NCBI GenBank assembly: GCA_963976695.1
Contig: CAXBMB010000007.1
Coordinates: forward strand, 11,024-75,023
Origin: CAXBMB01 sp963976695
GTDB taxonomy: Bacteria; Pseudomonadota; Alphaproteobacteria; Kiloniellales; DSM-21159
Direction: 5' to 3'
Length of the DNA: 64,000 bases
The notes under the pieces are model-generated. The model was not told the origin of the DNA, did no database searches, and worked only from the letters and a program-made list of their open reading frames with translations. Every line of letters begins with the position of its first letter. The first letter of the stretch is position 1. Shown here in pieces: positions 45,201 through 54,400 of the stretch. The translations under genes were made by a program, and so were the position numbers.

Positions 45201-48200
45201 AGCGGTGCGCCGCCGGCGGTCAGCAGCCAAAACGGGGCCGAGGGCGCGCCGGCCTCCAGGGCGCGCAGCAAGGCGGGAAGCTGAGTGAGCGACGCGCTTT
45301 CCGCCGCGGCTTGCCACTGCGGCGCCTCCGCCAGCCTCGGCTCGTCCAGGGGCTGCAAATCCAACAGCGCCGCGATCGGCTGGGCTAGCCGGGTTTTATC
45401 GGCCAGTAAAGCGGCGGTGGTGGGGTAGGCGCGCACCGCGACGCCTTGCGCCGCCAGGCGCCGGCAAAGCGCGTCGGACAGCGCGCTTTGCCGACCCAAA
45501 AGCACCCAGGGATGGTCACCGGCAAGCGGCTGGGGTTGAAGGCGAAGCGGCAGCCAGGTGAAGTGATAGGGCTGGGCTGGCGCGGCCGGCGCGGCGGCGG
45601 CGCGCGCCGTCAGGTCCTTTGGCCGTGGCGGCCCGCCTTGCGGCCAAAACCGCTGCCTTTGAAAGGGATAGCCGGGCAGGCGGTCGCTGGCCGCCCCCTC
45701 TGGGGCCAGCCTGTGCCATGCCAGGTCCAGGCCGCTTTCATACAACCCCGCCAGGGCCTGACGCAGGCAAAGATCATCGGCCCGGCCCTTGCGCAGCCCG
45801 GGCAGGACGAGCAACTCGCGCCCGACAGTCCGGCGACGGACCAGCGCGGCCAGCGTGGCGCCGGGGCCGATTTCGACAAAGCGCTCCTGGCCTTGCGCCA
45901 GCAGGCAGTCAACCGCGCCCAGGAAGTTTACCGGGGCGCGCAGTTGCCGGCGCCAATAGTCGACCCGGGTGACCGCATCGTCGACCTGGCGGCCCGCCTC
46001 CGTGCAGATGAACGGCAGGCGCGGCGCCGTCAAGCTAACCTTTTCCAGCGCCGCGCAAAAGGGATCCAGAGCCGGTTCAACCAACGACGAATGGAAGCCG
46101 TAGCGACCGGTCAAGCGTTTTGACCGAACCCCTTGGGTTCGCAAGCAGGCCTGAAAGGCCTCAATGGCGTCGGGATCACCGGTCACCACGGTCTCATCGG
46201 GCGCATTGCAGGCGGAAACCGCCAGCCGTTCGGCAAGACCGGACGACAGTTCGGCCAAGCGCCGCGCCACCGCCGCCGCGCCTTCCGACAGGGCCAGCAT
46301 CCGGCCTTCGGGACAGAGGTCCTCCACCAGCTTGCCCCGCGCCAGAACCAACTGCGCGCCGTCCTGCGCGGTCATCACCCCCGCCACCACCGCGGCGGCA
46401 AAAGCGCCCAGGCTGTGCCCCGCCACCGCCGACGGCGTGATGCCCCAGCTTCGCCACAGCGCCACCAAAGCCAGTTGCAGCGCGTAGAGCGCCGGTTGGG
46501 TCACATCGGTGCGGTTGAGCAGCCTGGCGGCGGTCTCGCTCTTGTCGGCGAACAGCAAGTCGGCCAGACGGCAGGGCAAGGCCGGGTCGAGCTGCGCCGC
46601 CAGATCGTCAAAGGCTTGTTTAAAGACCGCTTCCTGGGCGTAAAGCCCGGCGCCCATGCCCAAATACTGACCGCCCTGACCGGAAAAAAGAAAGACCGGC
46701 GCGGTATTGGATTTCAGTCGACCCGCGCTTGGCGGCACCCGGGTCAAGCCATCCGCCAGTTCCAGCCGATCACCGCCGACCACAGCGCGCCGCAAGGGAA
46801 AATGATCCCGGCCGAGCATCGCCGTGCGCGCCAGACCGGCGCAGTCGGTCTCACCCGCCAATACCGCCCGGGTGCGTGCTTGCAATGTCGCCAAGGCCGC
46901 CGTGCTGCGCGCCGACAGCGGCAGAAGATATATCTGGGAGTGCGGAACCCCGGATTGCGGACTCCCCGACTGCGGACTCCCCGACTGCGGAATCTGGGAT
47001 TGGGTAACCTGGGAGGGAGGGTGCGCCGCCGCCGCCGGGGGGGTGTCCAGCATCGCGTCGGGCAGGCTCAACACGGCGTGGGCGTTGGTGCCGCTGCCGC
47101 CGAAAGAGCTAACCCCGGCCACCCGGCCCTTGCGCCGCGCCGGAAAGGCCGTGGCGCTCAACGCCAGGTCCGCCGGGACCTGATCCCACTGAATGGCGGG
47201 GTTTGGCTGGTCGACATGCAAATGCGGCGGCACCTGCCCGGCATTGAGCGCCAGGACCGTTTTGATCACGCCGGCCATACCCGCCGCCGACTCCAGGTGC
47301 CCCAGGTTGGTTTTCACCGAGCCCAGCAGAAACCGCTCGCCACAACCATGAAACACCGCCCCCAGGCCGTGCGCCTCGATCGGATCTCCCAAGGGGGTGC
47401 CGGTGCCGTGCGCCTCCACGACCCCAACATCGGCGGGCGTGACCCCGGCGCGCGCCTGTGCGGCGCGGACCACGGCTTCCTGGGCGCGCCGGTTGGGCAC
47501 GGTAATTCCGCTGGACGCGCCGTCCTGGTTGACCGCCGAGCCCTGCAAAACCGCCCAGATCCGGTTGCCGTCGCGCTGCGCCGCCGCCAGGCTTTTCAGC
47601 ACCACGACGCCGCAGCCTTCGCCGCGCACCATGCCGTCGGCGCCGGCGTCGAAAGCCCGACAGCGTCCCGACGGCGACAGCATCCGCGCCCGGCTGGCGA
47701 CCAGCGTGCTAAAGGGCGAAAGCAACAGATTGACGCCGCCCACCAGCGCCAGCTCGCAATCACCCAACTTGATCGCCTGGGCCGCCAGATGCAGGGCAAC
47801 CAGCGAAGAGGAGCAGGCGGTGTCAACCGCCAACGACGGTCCCTCCAGCCCCAGCGTGTAGGCAATCCGCCCGGCCGCGAAGTTCAGCGCATTGCCGGAT
47901 AGAAAGTAGCTGTCCAGCGCCGCCGTCTGATCCCGCTGCAACAGATCGGCATAGTCGTTGGTGGAAATGCCGACAAACACTCCAACGCTTTTCCCGCGCA
48001 GGCCGCGCGGCGGCAGGTGGGCGTGCTCCAGCGCTGACCAGACCACCTCCAACAGCAGCCTTTGTTGCGGGTCCATGGACAGGGCTTCGCGCGGCGACAG
48101 GCCAAAAAAGTCCGCGTCAAAGCCATCGACCGCGGTCAGAAAACCGGCGCGGCGGGTGGCGATCCGCTCGGGCTTGGCCGGGTCCGGATCATACCAAAGG

Positions 48201-48478
48201 TCCAGGTCCCAGCGGTCTTTCGGAACCTCCCGAACCGACTCCCGGCCGGCCATCAGGCTTTGCCAAAAAGCCTCCGGCGTCTCCCCGCCGCCGGGAAATC
48301 GACAGCCCAGGCCGACGATGGCGATCGGCTCCCGCTCCGCCGAGGCGCCGCGCGATCCGCGCGTCTCGATCCCCTGCTGGGCGTCCAGACGCTTTTGCAG
48401 CTCCCAGCACAGCAGCAGGCTTTGCTTGTGGCTGAGCCCCTTGATCCGGTCGAGAAAGGCGCGCCGGGCGTCACTCAT
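41399..48478 (-). CDS. Type I polyketide synthase, terminal module KS-AT-KR-ACP-ST-(primase-like)-esterase
   Basis: Terminating synthase of 2359 residues. Domains: N-terminal docking helix (1-45); KS (50-475) with DTACSSS, EAHGTGTPLGD and NLGHLE; AT (595-900) with GHSLGA and YGFHS; KR (about 1000-1420) with GGAGGLG; ACP (1480-1560) with Ser near 1524; sulfotransferase (1595-1870) with SSPRSGSTLLR; an Ala/Lys linker; a region resembling degenerate DnaG TOPRIM (about 1915-2065); and an esterase-D-type hydrolase (2095-2359) with GLSMGG, GEADSL and GRHDP. The layout parallels curacin CurM and cyanobacterial olefin synthase (KS-AT-KR-ACP-ST-TE) but the hydrolase family differs. Predicted to sulfate the beta-hydroxyl and release the chain as a terminal alkene. 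Its start overlaps the previous gene by 8 bases (ATGAGTGA). Confidence 0.95.
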   Translation of the reverse strand: MSDARRAFLDRIKGLSHKQSLLLCWELQKRLDAQQGIETRGSRGASAEREPIAIVGLGCRFPGGGETPEAFWQSLMAGRESVREVPKDRWDLDLWYDPDPAKPERIATRRAGFLTAVDGFDADFFGLSPREALSMDPQQRLLLEVVWSALEHAHLPPRGLRGKSVGVFVGISTNDYADLLQRDQTAALDSYFLSGNALNFAAGRIAYTLGLEGPSLAVDTACSSSLVALHLAAQAIKLGDCELALVGGVNLLLSPFSTLVASRARMLSPSGRCRAFDAGADGMVRGEGCGVVVLKSLAAAQRDGNRIWAVLQGSAVNQDGASSGITVPNRRAQEAVVRAAQARAGVTPADVGVVEAHGTGTPLGDPIEAHGLGAVFHGCGERFLLGSVKTNLGHLESAAGMAGVIKTVLALNAGQVPPHLHVDQPNPAIQWDQVPADLALSATAFPARRKGRVAGVSSFGGSGTNAHAVLSLPDAMLDTPPAAAAHPPSQVTQSQIPQSGSPQSGSPQSGVPHSQIYLLPLSARSTAALATLQARTRAVLAGETDCAGLARTAMLGRDHFPLRRAVVGGDRLELADGLTRVPPSAGRLKSNTAPVFLFSGQGGQYLGMGAGLYAQEAVFKQAFDDLAAQLDPALPCRLADLLFADKSETAARLLNRTDVTQPALYALQLALVALWRSWGITPSAVAGHSLGAFAAAVVAGVMTAQDGAQLVLARGKLVEDLCPEGRMLALSEGAAAVARRLAELSSGLAERLAVSACNAPDETVVTGDPDAIEAFQACLRTQGVRSKRLTGRYGFHSSLVEPALDPFCAALEKVSLTAPRLPFICTEAGRQVDDAVTRVDYWRRQLRAPVNFLGAVDCLLAQGQERFVEIGPGATLAALVRRRTVGRELLVLPGLRKGRADDLCLRQALAGLYESGLDLAWHRLAPEGAASDRLPGYPFQRQRFWPQGGPPRPKDLTARAAAAPAAPAQPYHFTWLPLRLQPQPLAGDHPWVLLGRQSALSDALCRRLAAQGVAVRAYPTTAALLADKTRLAQPIAALLDLQPLDEPRLAEAPQWQAAAESASLTQLPALLRALEAGAPSAPFWLLTAGGAPLGRPTGAGGQCLPGTWKPDPLQALYWPFLRGAELERERGALGLLDLGDGWRAEAVDGLAAQILALVGGAGDERQVARSGADFLGLRLVPLAPLARAAGPAESNPPAFDPQGLYLVAGGAGGLGRQLCRWLVKRGAGHLLVLGRRNADPELESLLATLRAQGAVVDYLACRLGAPDCPALLAEALRDRPALRGIVHAAGTAVSRAADDLDLKAWRSLFRAKVAGVQQLDALARDRRPALFLLCSSAAASWGSRGLSAYGAVSGFLDALAERRQAEGLPGLSVAWGPWRDTGMNVSAAAQAFAAGGVDSLAPEAALAQLDDLLGGPTADAAQAAARGGAITVASVAWDRFVPLYEARRMRPLLSLLKEAATVPDRKDAAPAAPDPEPLRALLASSQSAQQQTLITFLQAAVAQVQGRSDSPLAPDADIADLGLDSLMVMDLLALCRQSYGIALYPKDFFEQSSLAGFAGLLARELRRLAGGATAPPPRPAAPPGAPPIIGPAKATPDALFLLSSPRSGSTLLRVMLAGHAGLFSPPELHLLGYESLKPWHAALHDNYLDEGLQRALMARFDLSADAAAERLAQWLAQDRPVADVYRALGRAGQLLVDKSPSYLTSPETLQRAERLFERPLYLHLVRHPLAVIDSFVRNRLERFMTGVDDPHAFAERHWRSQNENMEAFGATLPADRVHRMRYEDLVADPKAAMTGLMAFLDLPFDDRLLTPYEGQRMTDGPTRGSLQIGDPNFLNHQAIEPDLAAVWRTVVLPRPLAAETVALAQAYGYHLPGAPVESAAAPSTKSAAKSATKPAATPVAKDSAGARIARLAEALKRYQEDLQAHPLAVELRQRLRDQGLVPATWRRLGLGAWLGGQAGQPRLPEGTVTDGLAPTRAALLLPLRDADGNLRGVAPLPESGTLAPLAVPVGLNAARAALAQQGYGLILGAPFAWMKAQQAGISQALLGPLTGAGQAALGGRGTAFFDLSKAVGALEYIAPAAPAEDGTMQLKGRFEKRALASRVLGQSVSIALLLPKSAPTQRKLPLLLFLPGAEADLTARLAALPDQMMAEGDLPPLAIAWVQAPRSLYLDPPAGGPRWETFLVDELPDLLAQQSAGQISTAPFGVLGLSMGGLGALRMALRHPDKIKAASALAPALEAGLNFAELEESHPLCLLRPRDYLARFFGPGIDDAGQWQAHHPSALVAARAAALKQARPALQVICGEADSLAWDGSLFFHKQLTASEIDHDFQRLPQGRHDPAFFALTVPEGLAFVAKALSS
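42290..42735 (-). other. Degenerate DnaG TOPRIM-like region inside the terminal synthase
   Basis: LRQRLRDQGLVPATWRRLGLG resembles the start of the primase core (a RGLSEETIxxFGLGY pattern). ALLLPLRDADGNLRG resembles its FPIxDxxGRVxGFGGR strand, and LNAARAALAQQGYGLILGAP with WMKAQQAGIS resembles the LYGLxxARxAI...LVEGYMDVIALxQAGI stretch. The catalytic Glu of the VEGYMD motif is missing (LGAP), so primase activity is not expected. Recognition is by eye. Confidence 0.5.
42860..43695 (-). other. CurM/olefin-synthase-type sulfotransferase domain
   Basis: About 275 residues following the ACP. The PAPS phosphosulfate loop is LLSSPRSGSTLLRVMLAGH, followed by LFSPPELHLL, LVDKSPSYL, HLVRHPLAVIDSFVRNRLE (3'-phosphate binding) and RMTDGPTRGS with GDPNFLNHQ. 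These match my recollection of the ST domains of CurM and cyanobacterial OLS along their length. Confidence 0.9.
46941..47015 (-). repeat. Five 15-bp repeats in the KS-AT linker of the terminal synthase
   Basis: Units of 15 bases start at 46941, 46956, 46971, 46986 and 47001, two of them identical. On the - strand they encode a Gln/Ser/Pro-rich linker (SQIPQSGSPQSGSPQSGVPH). In-frame expansion leaves the flanking domains intact. Confidence 0.85.
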
Positions 48479-51400
48479 CGCTCGGTCCTTCCGTCAACAG
48501 ACGGTCAATCTCGCCGTCTTCCAAATCACCGATCTGGCCCAACAGATCGTCCAATAGGTCGGCGGGGGCCTGGCCGGGCCCATCGGCAGGCTGGCCGTCT
48601 TGCCGGTCGGCCGCGCCCGGGTCGGCGGAATCCTTCGCCGCAAGGGCCTGGTCCGCCGGCGCCAGCAACGACGCGAGATAGTCCGCCAAGGCCTGCACAT
48701 TGGGATATTCAAACGCCAAACTGGGCGGGAAGCTTCGCCCCATGTCTGTTTCCAGACGACCGCGCAGTTTCACCGCCATGATCGAGTCCATGCCCAGTTG
48801 GAAAAAGCCGGCGTCTTCTTCCAGCTGGTCCGGATGCTCGAATCCCAGAATCTCGGCCACCAGCCGCTTCAATGCCTGCCGCAAGCCTGCGCGGCGCGCC
48901 GTCGGGTCCAGCGGCGTCAGCATCGCCGCCAGCGCGCCGCTGGCCTCGCCGGTCGGCGGGGCCGTGGTGGCGCCTGCCATTTCCTCCAGCAACGGCCGCG
49001 GGCGCCGGGCTTCCTGCACCGGCTTGAAAAGCGACCAGTCAAAGCCGGCGACCGCGCGGCCGCCAAAGCTGGGTGGATTGACCATCAGGCTCGCCAAGGC
49101 GGCCAGGGCGTCGGATCCCGGCACCGGTAGGAAGCCCATCCGTGCGAAATAATCGGCGGCGGTTTCGGAAATCATCCCGCTATCCTGCCACCAGCCCCAG
49201 TTAACCGACAGGCAGGGCAAACCCTCGGCCCGGCCCTTGGCCATCAAGGCATCCAACGCGGCGGAGGCGGCGGCATAGGCCGCCTGGCCTTCCGATCCCC
49301 AGATCGCCGCCCCGGTGGAGAAGGCGACAAAGTGATCCAGCGGCAAGGTGGCGGCCCCCGCCAGCAGATTTTCCGCCGCCGCCATTTTCGGGGCCCAAAC
49401 CCGCGCCAGCCCGGCGGCGTCCAAATCTTCCAATTTGCACGGCTCGGTAATTCCCGCCAGATGGAAAAGGCCCTTCAGCGGCCGCGCGTCGGTCGACCGC
49501 AAAACCTCTCGAAGCTGGTCGCGGCCCGTCACATCAAGGCCGAGCCTTTCGATGTCCACGCCGCTTTCCTCCAGCTTGGCAAGCCGGTCGGCCAAGGCGC
49601 CTTCCGCCCGGCCCCGTCGGCTGACCAGCCGCAGGCGACGCGCGCCCCGCGCCACCAGCCACTCCGCCAGCTGCACCGCAATGCCGCCGAACCCGCCGGT
49701 AAGCAGATAAACCGCCTCCGGATCGAACGACGGGCTGGCTGGGACAAGCGCGCCGGCCGAGGTCAGGCGCGCGCCATAGAGCCGCCCACCGCGCAGCGCC
49801 AGCTGCTGCTCGCCACCTGGCGCCAGCAGAGCGCCGACCAGCGCTTCCACCTGATCCGAATCTTGCTGATTTTTTGCTTTAGATAAATCTATCAACCCAC
49901 CATCAATATTAGATTTTTCCAGCATAGCGACGCGAACAAACCCCCACAGCGAGGCCGCCAGGGGATCCAGATCCCGGTCGGCCGATGACAGCTGTTGTCC
50001 ACCGCTGGTGACCGTCCAAATCGCTTGGGGCGCGCCCAGGTAAAACCGCCGCAGCAGGTCCAGAACCGTGGCGCTGTCCTGCTGCGCCGCCGCGCTTTCC
50101 GCGCCCAAGATCACCAGCCGGCGTTCGTCCAGTTGCGGAGGCTTGGCCAGCAGAGCGCGCGGGCTGCTGCGCAGCAATGTCACCTGTTGACCCGCCGCCC
50201 GCAGACGGTCATGGAGTTGCGCCGCAACCGCCTGATCGGCCAGATCAATCACCAGCCACGGCAGGCCGGGCTCCAACGGCGGCTGGCGATGGGGCAGCGC
50301 CCGCCAGGCCACCTCGTAGACCTTGTCGGTCCAGGCGGCAGCCTCGGCCACCAGACCCGGGCGCGCCGCCGGCGCGGCGGCGAACCAATGGCGCTGCCGT
50401 TGCCAAGGGTAGAGCGGCAGAAAAACAAAGCCGCGCGGCGGTTGACTCAAGGCCTGCCAGCGCGGCGTGACGCCCTGGACATAAAGCTGCGCCAGCGATG
50501 TGAGCAGCGCCTGACTGTCCTCCTGGTCGCGCTCCAAGCTGCCCAACGCCGCGACCGGCTGGTTCAGCGCCAGGCTTTCTTCCTCCACCGCCGCCAACAG
50601 CACCGGGTGCGGTCCCACCTCCACCACCTGGGTGACGCCTTGATCCAACAACCGCGCCAGCGCCGCCGCGAACCGGACCGGCTGTCTTAGGTTCGACCAC
50701 CAATAGTCGGCGTCCAGTTCACCGGCCGCCACCGGCCGCGACAGCACCGTTGACTCCATAACCAGCGAGGTTTGCTTGGAAGAAACCTCTCCAAGCGCTT
50801 CTTTTAATTCAATTTCCAAGCAATCGACTTGCGGACCGTGCGAGGCGACGTCAACCTTGACCCGGCGGGTGAAAACCTGTCGCCGCTCCAACTGCTCGGC
50901 AAGGCGATCAAGGCTCGCAGACGCCCCGGACAACACCGTCGAGCGGCGACTGTTGGAAACCGCGACGGCAACCGAACCATCGCTGTCAGCCACCAGGTCG
51001 ACCGCCTCTTCATAGGACAGCGCGGTGACCAGCATGGCGCCCTGCCCGGCCAGCCGCTTCATCAGTCGGCTTCGCAGGGTGATGATCCGCGCGGCGCTGC
51101 TCAGATCCAGGGCGCCGGCGGCCACCGCCGCCGCCGCCTCGCCCATCGAATGGCCCAGCACCACGCGCGGCGCGATCCCCAGGTCGGCCCACTGCCGGGT
51201 CAAGGCCACCTGCAGGCTAAACAGCAAAGGCTGCATGCGATCAATCGGCGCCAGCGCGGCGGCGTCGCCCGCCAGCAGCAGTCTTTCCAACTCCGGGCAA
51301 CCGGCCGCCGCACAGGCCGCCGCCGCCGCCCGAAAGGCCTGCCGGAAACAATCCGATTGCGCAAAAAGCTGCCGTCCCATGCCCAGCCATTGCCCGCCCT

Positions 51401-54400
51401 GGCCCGGATAGACAAAGCCGATCTTGGCCGGCTTTCCGTCGGCCACCCGGCCCTGCGCCACGGCGGGGTGGGTCTCTCCGGCAAGCCAGGCGGCCAACGC
51501 CGCGCTGGCCGCCGCCGCCGAGGGGACAGCCAACGCCAGACGATGGGGCAAATGGGCGCGGCGATGCTGGCTGGCGGCAACCAGATCCTGGAAAGCGGCC
51601 CGGTCGTCGTCCATCTGCGACAGGCTCAAGCAGCGTTGGCAATAGGCCGCCGCCTGGGCGCGCAGGGCCGCCGGATCATGGGCCGACAGCACCAGCAGCT
51701 CGGTGCGCGACGCGCTGGCTTGGTCCGCCGGAAGCTCAGCAGGCGCGGCCTCCGAAAACGGCGCCTCCCGCAGCAGCAGATGCACGTTCGTGCCACTAAA
51801 GCCGAAGGAACTGACGCCGGCCACCCGCGGCCCGTCCTGCGCTGGCCAGGCCATCAACTCGCGCACCACCTGGATTGGCAGATTGGCCCAGTCGATATGC
51901 GGGCTCGGGGTTTCAAAATGCAGGCTGGCGGGAATCTGGCGACGCTGCAGCGCCAAGACGGTCTTGGCCAGCCCGGCGACCCCCGCCGCGCCCTCCAGGT
52001 GGCCCAGGTTGGTTTTCACCGAGCCGATCCGAAGCGCCGATCCGACGGTTCGATCCTGATCCTGCGCCATAACCGCCCCCAATGCCTGCGCCTCGATCGG
52101 ATCGCCCAACGAGGTGCCGCTGCCGTGGGCCTCCACATAGCTCACCTGGCCAGGAACCAGCCCGGCGTCTTTCAGCGCGCGCCGGATCACCCGTTCCTGG
52201 GACGGCCCGTTGGGCGCGGTCAGGCCCGCCGACCGGCCATCCTGGTTCATCGCCGATCCAGCCAACACCGCCAGGATCGGGTCGCCATCGCGCTCGGCAT
52301 CGTCCAACCGCTTCAAGGCCAGCATTACGCAGCCCTCGCCGCGCACAAAGCCGTCCGCCTTGGCATCGAAAGATTTGCAGTGGCCATCGGCCGCCAGCAT
52401 CCGCGACTTGGCGAAGTTCACCGCCACCCCGGGCTCCAGCATGACGTTCACACCGCCAACCAGCGCCAGCTCGCATTCGCCGTCCAGCAACGAGCGCCGG
52501 GCCAAGTGCACCGCCACCAAAGACGAGGAGCAGGCCGTGTCGACAGCCACCGCCGGTCCCTGAAGTCCGAGCGCATAGGCCACCCGGCCCGCCGCCACCG
52601 ACGCGGCGTTGCCGGTCGCCAAATAGGGGTCGCTGCCCAGCGCGCCGCCGCCGGCCATCTGAAGCTGCAGATAATCGCTGCCGCAAATTCCAAGAAAGAC
52701 ACCCACCTCCGCGCCATCCAGCCGATCCGCCGGTTGGCCCGCATCTTCCAGGGCCTCCCAGGCGCACTCCAGCACCAGCCGTTGCTGCGGATCGAGAGAG
52801 GCGGCCTCGCGCGGGGAAATGTTGAAAAAGGCGGCGTCAAAACGGTCCACCTGATCAAGAAAGCCGCCATGGCGGGCGTAGGTCTTGCCCGGTTTATCCG
52901 GATCGGGATCGTAGTAGGCTTCAATATCCCAGCGGTCCGCCGGCACCTCGCTCACCGCGTCCCGGCCTTGCGCCAACAGATCCCAGAAACTCGCCCGATC
53001 GTTCACCCCGCCTGGCAGGCGGCAGCCCAACCCGATGATCGCCACATCCCGGTTGCCCGACCCGGCGTTCGGCGCGGCGTTTGACGCGGCGTTTGACTGA
53101 GCGTTTGGCTGGGCGTTTGGCTGGGCGTTTGGCTGGGCGGCCGGGTCAAGCGGCGCGGAAGGCGCCGAAGCGACCTCGTGCCAAAGACGCTGGCCCAACG
53201 CCGCGCCAAGCGCCGCGACCGTGGGATGGTCGAACAGTAAGGTGGCGGGCAAGGACAAGCCCAACTCCTGGGCCAGGCGATTGCGCAGCTCCACCGACAT
53301 CAGGGAATCCAGGCCCAAATCGCTCAGCGGACGCTTGTCGTCGAACGCCTCATCCAGGCCCAGAACCTGCGAGGCCAGGCGGCGGATCAACCGCGCCAGC
53401 TCGTCCGGATCGCTTGGCTGTGCGGCGGCGCTGTGTTCCGGCGGCCTCGCCGGGCTGTCGGTCTTGTTCATCTGCAGGGCCAGGCCGCGGTCCGCCGCGC
53501 TGTCCCGCTTGCCGCTGGCCAGGGGGGCGATCAGATCGGGGGTGCGCGCGGGGGTGAAGCTGGCCAGGAAGGTCGGCCAGTCAAACGGCAGGACGGCAAG
53601 CTGGGGCGCACCGTCGCACAGCGCCTGCCGCAGCGCCTGCATGCCCAGGTCCGGGGCGATCTCGCCCATGCCCTGTTGCGCCATGCGGCGGCGCAGCGCC
53701 GGGTCGGCCACCGCTCCCAGATCGGCCCAGGGTCCCCAGTTGACCGACAAGGCCGGCAGCCCTTGGCCGCGCCGATAGATCGCCAGCCCATCGAGAAAAG
53801 CATTGGCTGCGGCGTGGTTGGCCTGACCGGGAGAACCGAACAGCGCCGCGCCGGCGGAAAACAGCAGGAAAAAGTCGAGCGGAAGGTCCCGCGACAAATC
53901 ATGCAGCTGCCAGGCCGCGTCGACCTTTGGCGCGAAAACCGTCTTGAAACGCGCCTTGTCCAGCGTCACCAGCGGGCCATCATCCAGCAGCCCGGCGCAG
54001 TGAACCACGCCGCGCCAAGGGCGCGCCGGATCCTGCCGTTCGGCCAACAGCTCGGACAGCGCCGCGCCGTCGCTCACGTCCAGGCCAACTTCGATCACCT
54101 CCGCACCCGCGGCCTGCATGTCCTTGATCAGCGTCGCCGCCGCCGCATCGGCCGCGTGGCGCCCCACCAGGATCAAGCGACCCGCCCCCTGCGCGGCCAG
54201 CCAGCGACCGACCAGCGGCCCCAATCCCCGGCGTCCGCCGGTGATCAGGTAGCTGCCGTCCCGACGGACCTCAAGACCGTGGCTTTGGCGGAAATCCAGC
54301 ACCAAACGGCCAACGTGGCTGCCCCGCTGCAGCATTTGAAACGCGTCTTTCGCCCGGCTGGCGGGGAAGACCTTGACCGGCAGCGGGTGCAGGACCCCAC

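Noticed and set aside
50829..53084. 751-codon open frame on the + strand
   Set aside because: Antisense to well-defined KS and AT domains of the bimodular synthase; a consequence of high GC. The same applies to the large + strand frames at 46133-47902, 53433-55571 and 58701-60872.
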